Of a stretch of 64,000 nucleotides of DNA, positions 35,763 through 44,879 are shown one piece after another. Source of the DNA: S015-6 sp964384945 (lineage in GTDB: Bacteria; Desulfobacterota; DSWW01). Made by a program: the position numbers and the translations under genes. The notes below the pieces were generated by a model. It was given only the letters and a program-made list of their open reading frames with translations, had not been told where the DNA came from and did no database searches. The stretch's first letter is position 1, and each line of letters starts with the position of its first letter. The stretch covers positions 17,839 through 81,838 of the forward strand of contig CAYLMK010000024.1 of the NCBI GenBank assembly GCA_964384945.1. Reading direction: 5' to 3'.

Positions 35763-36872
35763 TTATTCAATGATGATCCTCTGGGTGCGCGACAGCCTCG
35801 AGCGCATCAGGCAGTCCCGGGCCCGCGTCAGGTAGGTTCCGAGCTGGAGTCCCGCCTGGTTTCGCACCTGACCGTAGGACCCTCCGATGTGCACCGAAAG
35901 GACGAAACCCGCCTTGTATATCGTCTGGGTCGCCTCGGAAAAACGCGCCGCGATATCGTAAAGGTACTGCTGGTTGACTTTCGAAAGGTAGACCAGAAAC
36001 GTGGAGAAACTGTACCTGCCCATGACGTCGGACAGGCGAATACCGGGCTTGATGCCGTTGTAGAAGCGCAGAACCACCTCGTCGGCCGTCTTCAGGTCGA
36101 AGGTTGTGTACAGCTCGTGCATGTTCTCGATCCCGATCAGGATGATGGCCACGTTCTGGCCGTCTCTCTCCGCAAGGCTGGAATAGGAAGAAATGATCCG
36201 GCTCAACGACCTTCGGTTGTAAGCGCCCGTCACGGGGTCGAGGCTCGCCTGCTGCGCCGCCTGTCTGTTCTGGCTCCACATCCGTTCGAGGGAGTCGGTC
36301 ATCGCGTCATGGAGGTAGTTGGACTCGCAATGCTTGCGCATGCCCGCAAGGAAGGCCTTCAGATTGGTCTGGTAGTCCCACTTGACCCATTCCTTGTCCG
36401 GAACCGTCATCACCGACTCAGGCAGGGAACAGAGAACGGGGTGGATGAGCTGCACCTCCAGGCTGAAGGCCAGATAGAAGTACTCCAGGACGCTCCGGAA
36501 AGAGGTGCATGACTCCTGGATTCTGTCGATCCTCTCTTCCGCGTCCCGCAGTTGACGGATCGCCGCGTACGGATTCCCCAGAACCTCGATGTTCGGATCC
36601 TTTTGGATATGTTCGGCCATCCTCTCCCAGTAGATGACGTGCTTCTTCAACCCCTCCGCCATTCCTCTCCAAAGTTGGGACAGTTCCTCGCTCATCGCGC
36701 CCCCGGCCAGGACCCGGTAGACGTCGGCGGCCTTCTGGTAGATGATCCAGGCGGTACGCGCGACCAGCGTCAGGGGCTCTTCAGAACCGGCCGCTACCGG
36801 TTTTCGGGCGATTGACTCCACGGTTTCCACTCCGTCGCGATGTGGGAAAGGAGCAACTTCCTCTAGTTGCAT
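35763..36872 (-). CDS. Degenerate GGDEF-domain protein
   Basis: About 369 residues. The N-terminal half is helical (VYRVLAGGAMSEELSQLWRG, HVIYWERMAEH) and loosely resembles a ferritin/rubrerythrin-like bundle. The C-terminal half is a GGDEF fold beginning DPVTGAYNRRSLSR, but the active loop reads GRYSFSTF instead of GGDEF, so it should not make c-di-GMP and may bind nucleotide or partner. The start is uncertain; ATG 36872 was preferred over 36968, neither with a clear ribosome-binding site. Divergent from the active cyclase at 37121. Confidence 0.75.
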   Translation of the reverse strand: MQLEEVAPFPHRDGVETVESIARKPVAAGSEEPLTLVARTAWIIYQKAADVYRVLAGGAMSEELSQLWRGMAEGLKKHVIYWERMAEHIQKDPNIEVLGNPYAAIRQLRDAEERIDRIQESCTSFRSVLEYFYLAFSLEVQLIHPVLCSLPESVMTVPDKEWVKWDYQTNLKAFLAGMRKHCESNYLHDAMTDSLERMWSQNRQAAQQASLDPVTGAYNRRSLSRIISSYSSLAERDGQNVAIILIGIENMHELYTTFDLKTADEVVLRFYNGIKPGIRLSDVMGRYSFSTFLVYLSKVNQQYLYDIAARFSEATQTIYKAGFVLSVHIGGSYGQVRNQAGLQLGTYLTRARDCLMRSRLSRTQRIIIE

Positions 36873-37063
36873 CGAACAGAAGAAGGAAAAACTTGAAGGT
36901 CCCCTGTTCTCAATCTGAGAGCGAGGAGCCCCGCAAATGGGAATCAGATTGAGAAAAGCCCGGGTCATGTAACAACGTTTGGGGGCAGGCCGAGGGGTTC
37001 AAATATCGTTTTTCATCTGCGATATCAAATGCTTACAGATGAGGGCGCCATCCGGCCACCTGC

Positions 37064-37079
37064 TGGCACCCCCCTTGCT
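37064..37079 (+). promoter_or_regulatory. Sigma-54 promoter of the diguanylate cyclase
   Basis: TGGCAC-N5-TTGCT is a full match to the core -24/-12 consensus. The predicted start of transcription near 37090 falls after the ATG at 37088, so translation must begin further on, at 37121. Confidence 0.75.
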
Positions 37080-37120
37080 ACTCCCACATGTCGGGCAATC
37101 ACTCGAATCCAGGGAATTCC

Positions 37121-38482
37121 ATGGGAGCCTTTCAAACACTCCATACCGCCGCGCAGCTTGCCGGCAGCGGGGATCCCGGCTTTCGGCTGGGCTCGTCGCT
37201 GGCAACGATCCAGGGCAACAATCCCTACCTGGGGGAACTGTTGCTTCTGGCGACGGCCGTGCTCGTCGCCCTTCTGCTCTGGAGTACGCTCTGGATGTGG
37301 AGGCTGAGCAGGACCTTCACACAGAGGCAGGCCTCTCTCGAACGGGAGCTGCAGACGAAAAACCACCAGATCCAGATGCTGCAGCACAAGGTCCGTTCCT
37401 TCGACGACGCCAGGAACGGCTACCTGAACCTCATCACGAACATGTCCTTCGTGCTGAGGAACGTGAACTTCCGACAGAAGCCCGAGGATCTGGCCGCAAC
37501 CATATCTTCCCTGGTGAAGAACATGCTTCGCACGGAGCTGGTGGAGTTTTACACCTACGAACCGAACGAGGATCTGTTGAAGAAGGTGGGTGCCAACGGC
37601 CCGGGCTCGAGAGGCCAGATCGTCCGGCCTGTCGGACAGGGCCTCGTGGGCACGGCCGCCAAAGACCGTATGATCATCACGAACGATTACTTCAATCGGA
37701 AGCACCTCTGCAACGACGGTCGGCCCAGGGCGGGCGCCAGGCTCTGGATGGCTGCACCCATTCTGTTCGAAAAGCAGCTTCTCGGCGTGATCGCGGTCGG
37801 CGAACCGCAGGCGCCCAGCGGAACCGAAAAGGATCTGCTGAGCATCGTCGCACAGATCACCGGGGTCGTCCTGTTTCACCAGTCGTTCCTCATCCGGGCC
37901 CAGCGCAACGCGGACACGGACGTGCTCACCGGCCTGCACAACCGCCGCTACTTTTACCGGATGTCAAGGGAATTCGTGGAAAAGGCGGCCCAGGAGAAGA
38001 CTTCCTTTTCGATCCTTCTGATCGACCTGGACCATTTCAAGAATTACAACGACACCAACGGGCATGACGAAGGCGACAGGCTGCTCATCGAGATGAGCGG
38101 GCTTCTGCGCGGGTGCACACCGGAGGACGCAGTGGTTGCCCGATACGGAGGGGAGGAATTCATCATCATGCTGCCGGGAGTATCCGCAGAGACCGCCTTC
38201 GGATATGCGGAGTACCTGCGCAAGGCCGTCGCAGCACATCCGTTCCCTCACCGAGAGACGCAGCCCGACGGCCTGATCTCGATCAGCGGAGGGATCGCCT
38301 GTTTCCCGGACCACGGCAGGTCGGTCCAGGACGTGGTTCGTCTTGCGGACGTGAACCTGTACACGGCAAAGAACTCCGGAAGAAACCGCATCGTCGCACA
38401 AAGCTCCACACTGTTCATGGAGCAGTGCACGCAGGACGAAGAACAGGGATCGGAAGTTCACGCGGCCGGCGGGCTCACGTAA
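37121..38482 (+). CDS. Membrane-anchored GAF-GGDEF diguanylate cyclase
   Basis: A 453-residue protein. One membrane helix (LGELLLLATAVLVALLLWST) near residues 37-57, a coiled coil, a GAF domain at about 110-270, and a GGDEF domain at about 285-445 with DTDVLTGLHNRRYF, IDLDHFKNYNDTNGH and an intact GGEEF. The RxxD inhibitory site upstream of GGEEF is not present. It should make c-di-GMP from two GTP. The start at 37121 has AGGGAA upstream and fits the sigma-54 promoter, so expression should depend on an enhancer-binding protein. Confidence 0.9.
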   Translation: MGAFQTLHTAAQLAGSGDPGFRLGSSLATIQGNNPYLGELLLLATAVLVALLLWSTLWMWRLSRTFTQRQASLERELQTKNHQIQMLQHKVRSFDDARNGYLNLITNMSFVLRNVNFRQKPEDLAATISSLVKNMLRTELVEFYTYEPNEDLLKKVGANGPGSRGQIVRPVGQGLVGTAAKDRMIITNDYFNRKHLCNDGRPRAGARLWMAAPILFEKQLLGVIAVGEPQAPSGTEKDLLSIVAQITGVVLFHQSFLIRAQRNADTDVLTGLHNRRYFYRMSREFVEKAAQEKTSFSILLIDLDHFKNYNDTNGHDEGDRLLIEMSGLLRGCTPEDAVVARYGGEEFIIMLPGVSAETAFGYAEYLRKAVAAHPFPHRETQPDGLISISGGIACFPDHGRSVQDVVRLADVNLYTAKNSGRNRIVAQSSTLFMEQCTQDEEQGSEVHAAGGLT

Positions 38483-38521
38483 TTAGGGATACGTGTAAAT
38501 ACGGTCACGTTCCTTATCGCA

Positions 38522-38542
38522 GGGCCCGGGCTTTCCGGGCCC
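38522..38542. terminator. Hairpin between convergent genes
   Basis: GGGCCCGG (38522-38529), loop gcttt, CCGGGCCC (38535-38542), located between the cyclase stop and the stop of the convergent coiled-coil gene. No T-run on either side. Confidence 0.45.
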
Positions 38543-38567
38543 GATGCCTACCCCCGGACGGTCCGAT

Positions 38568-38942
38568 TCACTGTATGTGGCCGAGCAGCCTCATCCGCTC
38601 CTCGGCCGCCTCCGACCTCTCCTGCTCCAACCTCTTCCATTCGGCGTTCAGCCCTTCCAGACGTGTCTCGAGGCCCGCTCCTTCCTCCGGCACGTCTCCC
38701 CTCTTCTTCCCTTCCCGCATGCTCGCCTTCACCTCCCGGACCTCCTCCTTCAGCCGCCTCATGGAAGCAAGCACACGGAGTTCCCGTTCCGTCATGAAGC
38801 TCAGAGAAGGAGTCGGATCGGCCGGCACATGCGCCGCATTCCGGCAAAGAAGACTGCAGAATGCGCATTCCGAGGGCGTCTCGCTCTGTCTGGTTTCTTC
38901 GTTCACTTCCCGCAATTCGAGTTCCTTTTCGCGCTTCTTCAT
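38568..38942 (-). CDS. Small coiled-coil protein with Cys cluster, unknown function
   Basis: A 124-residue, highly charged helical protein, not recognised. Three Cys sit close together (CAFCSLLC near residue 26); residues 50-120 are predicted coiled coil (TERELRVLASMRRLKEEVRE, RLEGLNAEWKRLEQE). GGGAGG lies seven bases before the ATG at 38942. Its position next to signalling genes is the only context. Composition suggests a cytosolic scaffold. Confidence 0.6.
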   Translation of the reverse strand: MKKREKELELREVNEETRQSETPSECAFCSLLCRNAAHVPADPTPSLSFMTERELRVLASMRRLKEEVREVKASMREGKKRGDVPEEGAGLETRLEGLNAEWKRLEQERSEAAEERMRLLGHIQ

Positions 38943-39150
38943 GGGAAAACCTCCCGATCTCATGTTCCCAACCGAACCGAAGCAGGCCGGTAGGATTTCT
39001 TGTTTTTCGCTTCGATTTAGATGCGCAAGGCCGCTTCTTGTTTCCGGCGGCGGGCGAGCGGCAGGGGAAAGGGACAGGTCGGAGTCGAGGGAGGGCCCCC
39101 CCGGGGCCTGCCCCCCTCCCCTGACCCCCGGCTGCATGGGACGGGAGGGC

Positions 39151-39456
39151 CTAGAGGGTCAACAGGTAGGCGGAGACGGCCTTGATCTCCTCCGGCGTGA
39201 GCTTGTTTTGGAAGGCGGGCATTTTCTTCCTGCCCTTGGCGACCACCTCCTCAATTTGCTCCGGGGAGGCGGTCTTCTTCCACGCCTCGTCATTGAAGGC
39301 CGCAGAAGCCTTTGCGAAGTCCTTGGGCACTCCGTCCTTGCCGTGACAGACCGCGCACCGGGACCTGTAGACAGCCGCCCCGTCGGCTTCCTGCGCCGCG
39401 GCGGAGATGCAGACCAGGGACAGCAAGGCAGACAGCAGCACGAGATATCGGATCAA
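39151..39456 (-). CDS. Periplasmic monoheme cytochrome c
   Basis: A 101-residue class I cytochrome c. Signal peptide YLVLLSALLSLVCISAAAQ; heme site CAVCHGKDG near residue 35; sixth ligand Met in KKMPAFQNKLT and final helix EEIKAVSAYLLTL, typical of cytochrome c6/c553. It shuttles electrons in the periplasm. Located downstream of a methyltransferase and bactofilin genes on the same strand. Confidence 0.92.
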   Translation of the reverse strand: MIRYLVLLSALLSLVCISAAAQEADGAAVYRSRCAVCHGKDGVPKDFAKASAAFNDEAWKKTASPEQIEEVVAKGRKKMPAFQNKLTPEEIKAVSAYLLTL

Positions 39457-39492
39457 CTCCTCTTCCTCCTCTCTTCGGACTCGGGCAAGGCC

Positions 39493-40098
39493 TCAGGGGT
39501 GTTCGAACAGGAACTCCCTGAGCCCGCTCCGGTAAATGAACGATTTGACGAGCTTGAACGGGTTCATCATGGCGATCAAATCGCGGTTGTGGCGATGATG
39601 AAGCGGGAGCTTCGGCTCCGGCTGCACCCTGACCTCGAGACGGAACCCCTCCCCGACGGCAAAGGCATGCGGGCAAAGGGGGCCGGACTCCTCTCCGACG
39701 GCAATCAGCATCAGAACGCCCCCCGGTTTGAGCATCAGAATGCACAGCTCGACGAGCCGGGTGAAATCCCGATCGGCCAGGTGGTCTCCCAGGTTCCAGA
39801 GCTGGACGGCATCGAAGCACCCGACAGGGTAATCCAGCTCGGTCCAGATGTGGCTGGCGGAGCGACCCTTTCGGAGTTCCTGGAATAGCCGATGGAACAG
39901 GTCGCACACGTAGAGCTTGCCCACGCGGGAAGCGAAAAAACGGATGTTCCCGCCGCACACCGGGCCGACATCGAGCAGCCTTGCTCCCGGACGGTTGTCC
40001 AGGTACTGGACGAATATGGGAAGAACCCTGCTGGTGTAGGCACTCTCGGTCCGGTCCACGCGGGACGGGCTCCGCAGGGGTTCGGCAGCTTTCGACAA
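39493..40098 (-). CDS. Class I SAM-dependent methyltransferase-like protein
   Basis: A 201-residue protein with a methyltransferase-like core: LLDVGPVCGGNIRFFA (motif I, with GPVCGG in place of GxGxG), VCDLF (acidic residue), FDAVQLWNLGDHL and LMLKPGGVLMLIAV. The TTG start at 40098 has GGGGAAG upstream and lies three bases after the bactofilin stop, so the two are translationally linked. Substrate unknown; the variant motif I leaves activity uncertain. Confidence 0.75.
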   Translation of the reverse strand: MSKAAEPLRSPSRVDRTESAYTSRVLPIFVQYLDNRPGARLLDVGPVCGGNIRFFASRVGKLYVCDLFHRLFQELRKGRSASHIWTELDYPVGCFDAVQLWNLGDHLADRDFTRLVELCILMLKPGGVLMLIAVGEESGPLCPHAFAVGEGFRLEVRVQPEPKLPLHHRHNRDLIAMMNPFKLVKSFIYRSGLREFLFEHP

Positions 40099-40101
40099 GG
40101 G

Positions 40102-40629
40102 TCACTTCCCCTTATCGGCGCCGACGGAAAGGGCGAACGGCTCCGGGACGGATCGGTCGGAGGCCGCCACCTGAAGGTCCGGCTTCCCCGCAGCGGAAGG
40201 CTTCCGCTTGTCTTCCCGGTCGAGTTCGATGACCGCCTTGATGTAGGCGCCGTCCTCCACCGAAATCCGCCTGGCCTTGACCTCGCCGTTGAACTCGGCC
40301 GCCTTCGTGATCTCCACCTTTCCGAGGGCCTGGATGTTTCCGGTCATCCGGCCGCTGATGGTTACGTCCTTGGCGTGGATCTCCCCATCGACCTTGCCCT
40401 TGGAGCCCACGATGACCTGGTGCTCCTCGAGCTCAATCTTGCCTTTCATGGAGCCCTCGATCAGGAGGTTCTCCCTGCCGCGAATCGAGCCCTCGATGGA
40501 GATCTGTTCTCCGATGATGGTCTTCTCGCCGCCGGAGGGGGGCCTGGCCGGCGCGTAGCTGTTCTCGAAGGAAGAGGCGCCCGGACCCGAAACATTCTCG
40601 TCTTCCGTATCCCTTCGCTTCTTCAACAT
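40102..40629 (-). CDS. Bactofilin (polymer-forming cytoskeletal protein)
   Basis: A 175-residue bactofilin with the right-handed beta-helix core (residues 35-145): TIIGEQISIEGSIRG, LIEGSMKGKIELEE, VDGEIHAKDVTISGRMTGNI. Start at 40629 with AAGGGGACG upstream. Bactofilins polymerise without nucleotides at the inner membrane and place wall enzymes, pili or chromosome factors. It is first of a bactofilin-methyltransferase-cytochrome unit. The C-terminal tail is variable and acidic-basic mixed. Confidence 0.92.
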   Translation of the reverse strand: MLKKRRDTEDENVSGPGASSFENSYAPARPPSGGEKTIIGEQISIEGSIRGRENLLIEGSMKGKIELEEHQVIVGSKGKVDGEIHAKDVTISGRMTGNIQALGKVEITKAAEFNGEVKARRISVEDGAYIKAVIELDREDKRKPSAAGKPDLQVAASDRSVPEPFALSVGADKGK

Positions 40630-40854
40630 TTCGTCCCCTTCGCTGAAAGAGGTGGATGAGGGAGTATCAGTATACGGAAAAGGCCCCTTGCCATGCAACC
40701 GAAAACAGGCGCGGCCCGATCCCCATTCCTGTCCGGAAGGGTTGCGCCCCGTCATCTGCCGTCCCCGAGGAAATGCCTTCCCAAAAGCCGGCCTTGCTGG
40801 TATAAGCGGTGGAAACCAAACCCCTTCCCGTCAAAGGAAAACGAGGGCCCCTTC

Positions 40855-42156
40855 ATGCAGAGCGATCCCTCCGAGGTCCCCGGCATTCAGGGTTCCGGCA
40901 CGTACACCGGCTCGAACGCCCGTTCCCATGCCATCCTGGTCGTGATGTTTCTCGTCTACATGTCCGACTACATCGACCGGTACGTCGTGGCGAGCATGAT
41001 CGAATTCATCAAGAAGGACTGGCACATCACGGACGCCCAGGCGGGGAGCCTGATGAGCGTGGTCCTCTTTTTCATCACGGTCTTCACCCTGCCCGCCTCC
41101 ATCCTCATCGACCGTTGGAGCCGGCGAAAGATGGTCTCCCTGATGGTCTTCCTCTGGAGCCTGGCGACCCTGGCTTGTGCGTTCACGAGGAATTACACCC
41201 AGCTTTTCGTCGCGCGCGCCTTTATCGGAATCGGCGAGGCGGGCTACGCGCCCGGCGGCTCGGCCATGCTCGCCGCCGCATACCCGGAGGACAAGAGGGC
41301 CAAGGTGCTGGGCATCTGGAACGCCTCGATCCCGCTGGGCGCGGGCTTAGGGCTGCTGGCGGGCGGGCTGATCGCCAGGCATTGGGGATGGCAGCACGCC
41401 TTCGGGCTCGTGTCCCTGCCCGGGATTCTCCTCGCGCTGGCCTCCTGGTTCCTGCCCGACTACAAAAGCGTACGCCCGGAAGCCTCCATGAGAGGGTTCT
41501 CCGGCGCGGCGGGCTTCTTCCGAAAGGCCCTCCAGCTTTGCCGCATCCCCTCTCTCATCCTCACCTACCTGGGATTCGCCATGAACGTGGCCGTAACCAC
41601 GGCCCTGATGACCTGGCTTCCCTCCTACTTCGAGCGGTCCGGACTTGCCGAGGCGGGCAAAGGGGGTACGTACACCATGCCCATCTTCGCCCTTGTCCTG
41701 GTCGGCGCCCCCCTGGGAGGCTTCCTGTCCGACGCCTGGCGGCGAACGAGAAGCGAGGCGAGGATGATCTTTCCGGCACTCACCTCCCTGGCCGCTGCGG
41801 CCGTCCTCCTGGTCGCCCTCCTCTTCCCGGGAAAGGCCATCCAGCTTCCCATCATGATCTTCTACGGGATCCTGGCCACCTGTTTCGTGGCCCCCGGTGC
41901 TTCGGTCACCCAGGACCTCGTTCATCCCGGACTGCGGGCCTTCAGTTATGCCTTGTGCGTGATCGTGCAGCACATGTGTGGAGACATCTGGTCGCCATGG
42001 CTTGTGGGCGCGGTCAGCGACCGGATCGGCCTGTCCAAAGCGATGCTCGTCGTCCCCTTCTTCGGGGTCGTGGCAGCCGTCTTGTTCTACGTCGGCAGCC
42101 GGTTCTACAACCGGGACCTGGCACGGGTCGAGAGGGTGGAACTCGAGGCGGAGTGA
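40855..42156 (+). CDS. MFS transporter (spinster/ACS-like)
   Basis: A 433-residue, 12-helix major facilitator. Signature motif DRWSRRKMVSLMVFLWS between helices 2 and 3, FIGIGEAGYAPGGSAMLA in helix 4-5 typical of Spns-like members, and the second-half motif LSDAWRR. Start at 40855 (GAGG upstream). Relatives export sphingosine phosphate, lysolipids, or take up organic anions; substrate unknown here. Monocistronic. Confidence 0.9.
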   Translation: MQSDPSEVPGIQGSGTYTGSNARSHAILVVMFLVYMSDYIDRYVVASMIEFIKKDWHITDAQAGSLMSVVLFFITVFTLPASILIDRWSRRKMVSLMVFLWSLATLACAFTRNYTQLFVARAFIGIGEAGYAPGGSAMLAAAYPEDKRAKVLGIWNASIPLGAGLGLLAGGLIARHWGWQHAFGLVSLPGILLALASWFLPDYKSVRPEASMRGFSGAAGFFRKALQLCRIPSLILTYLGFAMNVAVTTALMTWLPSYFERSGLAEAGKGGTYTMPIFALVLVGAPLGGFLSDAWRRTRSEARMIFPALTSLAAAAVLLVALLFPGKAIQLPIMIFYGILATCFVAPGASVTQDLVHPGLRAFSYALCVIVQHMCGDIWSPWLVGAVSDRIGLSKAMLVVPFFGVVAAVLFYVGSRFYNRDLARVERVELEAE

Positions 42157-42262
42157 GGCGAACGAGGACCAGATTTCCTTGCCCTACGTACTGAACCAGA
42201 AGGAAGGAGCGTAGAAAAGGAGAAGTTTCAACCCCTTGCACCCGTGTTGGCGGACTTCCCAA

Positions 42263-42862
42263 TCAGGGCCCTGCCAGGTCGGCCAAGGCTCCGATCAGCG
42301 CGTCCAGATCGGGCCTCGTGTTGATATCGTGGACGTCAATGTAGCGGATGATACCCTGTTTGTCGATCACGAACAGGGCGCGCTCGGAAACCCCGTCCGA
42401 CCGAAGAACCCCGTACCTCTCGGCGATCGCGCCGTGGGGCCAGAAATCCGAAAGGACCGGGAACCACACGCCTCCCATCTCCCTGGTCCAGGCGTGCAGG
42501 GTCGGCAGGTTGTCCACGGTGATCCCCAGGAGGATCGCATCGTACTTCTCGATCCGTTCCCTTGCCACGTTGTAGCCCGGCCACTGGTCCGAGCAGACCG
42601 GGGTCCACGCGGCCGGAACGAAAGAGAGGACGACATTCTTCCTGCCCCGGTACAGGCTGAGCGATATTTCCTTGCCCTCCAGGGAGGGGAGGGAGAAGTC
42701 CGGAGCCCGGTCCCCGACTGTGAGCCTCGGCCGGCTGTCCACAGGCTTCAGCTTGCCCGGCTGGTATACTCTCTCCTCAAGCCCTGTTCCGAGCGCCCCA
42801 TCGAACCGGGCGGGGAACAGGCCGAGCATCAAGAGCAGCGTGACCGCCAAGCACTTTCCCAC
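42263..42862 (-). CDS. Exported 1-Cys peroxiredoxin (AhpC/TSA family)
   Basis: A 199-residue peroxiredoxin-fold protein with signal peptide (LAVTLLLMLGLFPARFDGAL). Peroxidatic C90 lies in PAAWTPVCSDQ. No second Cys is available outside the signal peptide, so it is 1-Cys and needs an external thiol, probably the thioredoxin-fold lipoprotein encoded four bases upstream. It reduces peroxides in the periplasm. Confidence 0.85.
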   Translation of the reverse strand: MGKCLAVTLLLMLGLFPARFDGALGTGLEERVYQPGKLKPVDSRPRLTVGDRAPDFSLPSLEGKEISLSLYRGRKNVVLSFVPAAWTPVCSDQWPGYNVARERIEKYDAILLGITVDNLPTLHAWTREMGGVWFPVLSDFWPHGAIAERYGVLRSDGVSERALFVIDKQGIIRYIDVHDINTRPDLDALIGALADLAGP

Positions 42863-42866
42863 GAAT

Positions 42867-43454
42867 TCACTCCTTTCTCAGGCCGGAACGATCCAGGACG
42901 GTTTCGTAAAAGGCCTTGGGGTCTTCGAAGGCGCCGGTCCGCGCATAGACGACCTGAGCCCCGTCCTGCGGTCCCATCCTGAGAACGATAAAGTGCGGCG
43001 TGCCCTTGTCCTGCGCCTGCAGGGCCCGGGTGATGGAAAGGTCCTTGTCGGGAAAAAGGGGGAACCTCACCTTGAACTTCTCCCGGAAGGTGGAAACCTC
43101 CAGTTCCGTATTCATGCGCCCGATCCCGATCATCTTCACATCGTCGCCGAAGCCCGCATGACGGTTCAGTTCGAAGACCTGATCCACCTTCGGCGCCATG
43201 CCCTGACAGAACCTGCAGTACATGTCGAACACCTCGACCACGAGCACCCGGGCCTTGATCTCATCCATCCGGAAGGAATCGGAGGACCCTGCCAGGCCGA
43301 GGTAGGCCGCATCCTCCTCCGAGGAGGGCCTCGGCAGGAGGATGGAAAGCGATTCGACCGTCTTCGGCTGCTCCGGGGGCGGCCGGACGGCCTGGGGTTC
43401 CCTTGCAGCGCATCCGGCGACAAGAAGAGCAAGCAGTATCCCAACCCTGTTCAT
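42867..43454 (-). CDS. Thioredoxin-fold lipoprotein
   Basis: A 195-residue lipoprotein: signal with lipobox LLVAGC15, a Pro-rich linker, then a thioredoxin/TlpA-like domain with active CRFC at residues 80-83 in VVEVFDMYCRFCQGMAPK. Start at 43454 (GGAGCGGAC upstream). Probably keeps thiols reduced, with the peroxiredoxin gene downstream only four bases away, forming a periplasmic antioxidant pair. Confidence 0.82.
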   Translation of the reverse strand: MNRVGILLALLVAGCAAREPQAVRPPPEQPKTVESLSILLPRPSSEEDAAYLGLAGSSDSFRMDEIKARVLVVEVFDMYCRFCQGMAPKVDQVFELNRHAGFGDDVKMIGIGRMNTELEVSTFREKFKVRFPLFPDKDLSITRALQAQDKGTPHFIVLRMGPQDGAQVVYARTGAFEDPKAFYETVLDRSGLRKE

Positions 43455-43714
43455 GTCCGCTCCGTGGATCCCGTTTCGAGGGTTCGGACTTAGGCGACAC
43501 ATCGAGCACGCCATTTGGATGCAGGCTCGGCCGCAGGGGCTTCCGGGAATCCCGACCCGACCCCGGGAGTCATTCCCTTTCCTCGACGGTTCGCGTATCA
43601 TGCCGAGGGAAGCAGCCGAACCGGTCCCAAGCCACGCGGAAACGGGGTCTGCCGGCTTCTACGCGATCGAAACGAGAGGCCTTCCCGAGGCCCCCGAATC
43701 CAAGAAAGGCCGCC

Positions 43715-44869
43715 GTGTCCACCGAAATCGTCCGCGCAGGCAACAAAGAGATCCTTCTCGTCGGCACCGCTCATGTCTCGAGGGATTCGGTGGACGAGGT
43801 CCGGGAAACGATATCGGCCTCGCACCCGGATGTCGTGGCCGTGGAGCTTTGCAAGAGAAGATACGATGTGCTCAGGAACCCCAAGACGTGGCAGGAAACG
43901 GATATTGTGGGGGTCATCCGGGAGAAGAAGGCCTCGTTCCTGTTCGCCAATCTGGTGCTCACGGCCTTTCAGAAGCGCATCGGCGAGAAGCTGGGGGTCC
44001 GGCCCGGCCAGGAGATGCTCGAGGCCATCCGGACGGCCGAGGCCCGGGGAATCCCGGTGGCCCTGGTCGACAGGCCCGTCCAGACGACGCTGCAGCGGGC
44101 CTGGAGAAGCCTCTCTTTCAGGGAGCGCATCCTGCTGCTCGCCTCCTCGATCGGCGCCATCTTCGAGACGGAAGACCTGGACGAAGACGCGATCGAGAAG
44201 CTCAAGGAAAAAGATGTTCTCACCGCGGCCGTGGAGGAGATCGGGAAGCGGGCGCCCACGGTGAAAAAGGTTCTGATCGACGAGCGGGACGCATACATGG
44301 GGAGGAAAATTTCCGACCTCGAGGGAGACAGGATCCTCGCGGTGGTCGGAGCCGGCCACGTCCAGGGCCTGAGCGAGCAGCTCAAGGACCCGATCGACGA
44401 CATTTCCTCCCTGGAGAGCGTGCCCGCCGGAAAGAGGTCCCTGTGGAAATGGATCGTTCCCCTCGCGATCTTCGCCCTGGTGGCGGGAGGGTTCTATGCC
44501 GGCGGGCCGGCCAGGGGCATGGAAATGCTCAAATGGTGGTTCCTGAGCAACGCCCTGTTCGCCGCCCTCGGAGCGGCAATCGCCCTCGCGCACCCGGTGT
44601 CGGTGCTGGTCGCGGCCTGTGCGTCCCCGATCACCTCCATGAACCCGACCCTGGCGGCCGGCTGGTTCGCGGGATTGAGCGAGGCTTACTTCCGAAGGCC
44701 CAAGGTCGCGGATTTCGAGCGGCTGCAGCAGGACATTCTCAGTTTGCGAGGGTTCTGGAGGAATTCGGTCACCCGGATCCTGCTGGTCGTTGTCTTCGCG
44801 AACCTGGGAAGTGCGCTCGGCGCCTACCTGGCGATGCCCCTGATGACCAAGGTCTTTTTCGACAACTAG
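43715..44869 (+). CDS. TraB/PrgY/GumN family membrane protein
   Basis: A 384-residue TraB-family protein. N-terminal domain with VGTAHVSRDSVDEVRETI, VVAVELCKRRYD, RDAYMGRKI and VVGAGHVQGL, the conserved GTAH and GxxH of the Tiki/TraB fold proposed to be metalloproteases. Three to four hydrophobic helices fill the C-terminal third. The GTG start at 43715 has AAAGG upstream. The related PrgY reduces pheromone activity in Enterococcus; role here unknown. Followed after ten bases by an AttH-like gene. Confidence 0.88.
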   Translation: MSTEIVRAGNKEILLVGTAHVSRDSVDEVRETISASHPDVVAVELCKRRYDVLRNPKTWQETDIVGVIREKKASFLFANLVLTAFQKRIGEKLGVRPGQEMLEAIRTAEARGIPVALVDRPVQTTLQRAWRSLSFRERILLLASSIGAIFETEDLDEDAIEKLKEKDVLTAAVEEIGKRAPTVKKVLIDERDAYMGRKISDLEGDRILAVVGAGHVQGLSEQLKDPIDDISSLESVPAGKRSLWKWIVPLAIFALVAGGFYAGGPARGMEMLKWWFLSNALFAALGAAIALAHPVSVLVAACASPITSMNPTLAAGWFAGLSEAYFRRPKVADFERLQQDILSLRGFWRNSVTRILLVVVFANLGSALGAYLAMPLMTKVFFDN

Positions 44870-44879
44870 GGGGTTCCTC

